Below, piece by piece: positions 5,750-5,857 of a stretch of 5,857 bases of DNA. Position 1 is the stretch's first letter, and every line of letters starts with the position of its first letter. Source of the stretch: Clostridium sp. CAG:167. GTDB lineage: Bacteria; Bacillota; Clostridia; Lachnospirales; Lachnospiraceae. The translations under genes were made by a program, and so were the position numbers. The stretch lies in NCBI GenBank assembly GCA_000433735.1, contig HF998273.1:1-5857 (forward strand), in the 5' to 3' direction. Below the pieces are notes generated by a model. It made no database searches. It saw nothing but the letters and a program-made list of their open reading frames with translations, and was not told where the DNA came from.

Positions 5750-5857
5750 ATGAAAGAAAAGAAAAAACATACCAGCGTTGCCCTGGTTGTCATCGTTTTA
5801 GCCGTATTTATCAGTATGTGCGGTATTATGTTTGCAAAGGGAAAAAAGACGGCAGGC
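5750..5857 (+). CDS. Small exported or membrane protein, 5' part only
   Basis: The first 36 codons of a gene cut by the right edge. The peptide has a strongly basic N-terminus (MKEKKKH), a hydrophobic segment of about 19 residues (about 10-28, SVALVVIVLAVFISMCGIM) and then FAKGKKTAG. This is a signal peptide or a single N-terminal membrane anchor. The Cys in FISMCG is preceded by Met, so it is a poor lipobox. The start is ATG 5750 with AAGGAGG at 5731-5737; the 12-nt spacing is longer than usual, but a TTG at 5740 opens a different, non-hydrophobic frame. The promoter at 5656-5715 carries boxes shared with the two-component operon, so this gene is probably part of that regulon. The function cannot be told from this fragment. 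Confidence 0.75.
   Translation, partial: MKEKKKHTSVALVVIVLAVFISMCGIMFAKGKKTAG

Overview
The window looks like a low-to-mid GC Gram-positive anaerobe, most likely a Clostridia/Lachnospiraceae-type gut bacterium. This is inferred from strong AGGAGG-type ribosome binding sites on nearly every gene, sigma-A-like promoters with TATAAT, a large serine recombinase of the kind common on clostridial mobile elements, and a bacterial 11-helix Na+ symporter. The species cannot be fixed from the sequence alone.

Layout. (1) Positions 1-1007, minus strand: the N-terminal 335 residues of a large serine recombinase running off the left edge. No stop codon falls inside the window. (2) 1008-1115: a divergent intergenic gap with an imperfect 36-bp dyad (1050-1085). 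(3) 1116-1334, plus strand: a small reading frame split by an in-frame TGA into a 15-codon leader-like ORF and a 54-codon ORF with a GTG start; function unknown. (4) 1331-1359: an exact TTGACA-N17-TATAAT promoter that overlaps the stop of the small ORF and drives (5) 1388-2710, a neurotransmitter:sodium symporter (NSS) family transporter of 440 aa, probably an amino acid importer. (6) 2775-3428, 3430-4848 and 4845-5663: a tight three-gene operon of OmpR-type response regulator, sensor histidine kinase and an unrecognised exported or membrane-anchored protein. The first two genes are 1 nt apart and the last two overlap in ATGA. (7) 5750-5857: the first 36 codons of a small exported or membrane protein cut by the right edge.

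The most interesting signal is regulatory. The promoter in front of the response regulator gene and the promoter in front of the gene after the operon share a 22-bp block (17 of 22 bases identical). It is made of tandem 11-bp units ending in GATRC, and in both places it overlaps the stop codon of the preceding gene. The boxes lie 9-10 bp upstream of a TATAAT that lacks a good -35 element. Tandem 11-bp sites just upstream of a weak-35 promoter are how OmpR/PhoB-family regulators usually activate transcription. I therefore infer that the response regulator activates its own operon and the downstream exported protein gene. The operon, its third gene and the partial gene would then form one small signalling module. 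The symporter has a constitutive-type promoter and no such boxes, so it may be unrelated apart from possible readthrough, since no terminator is visible between it and the regulator.
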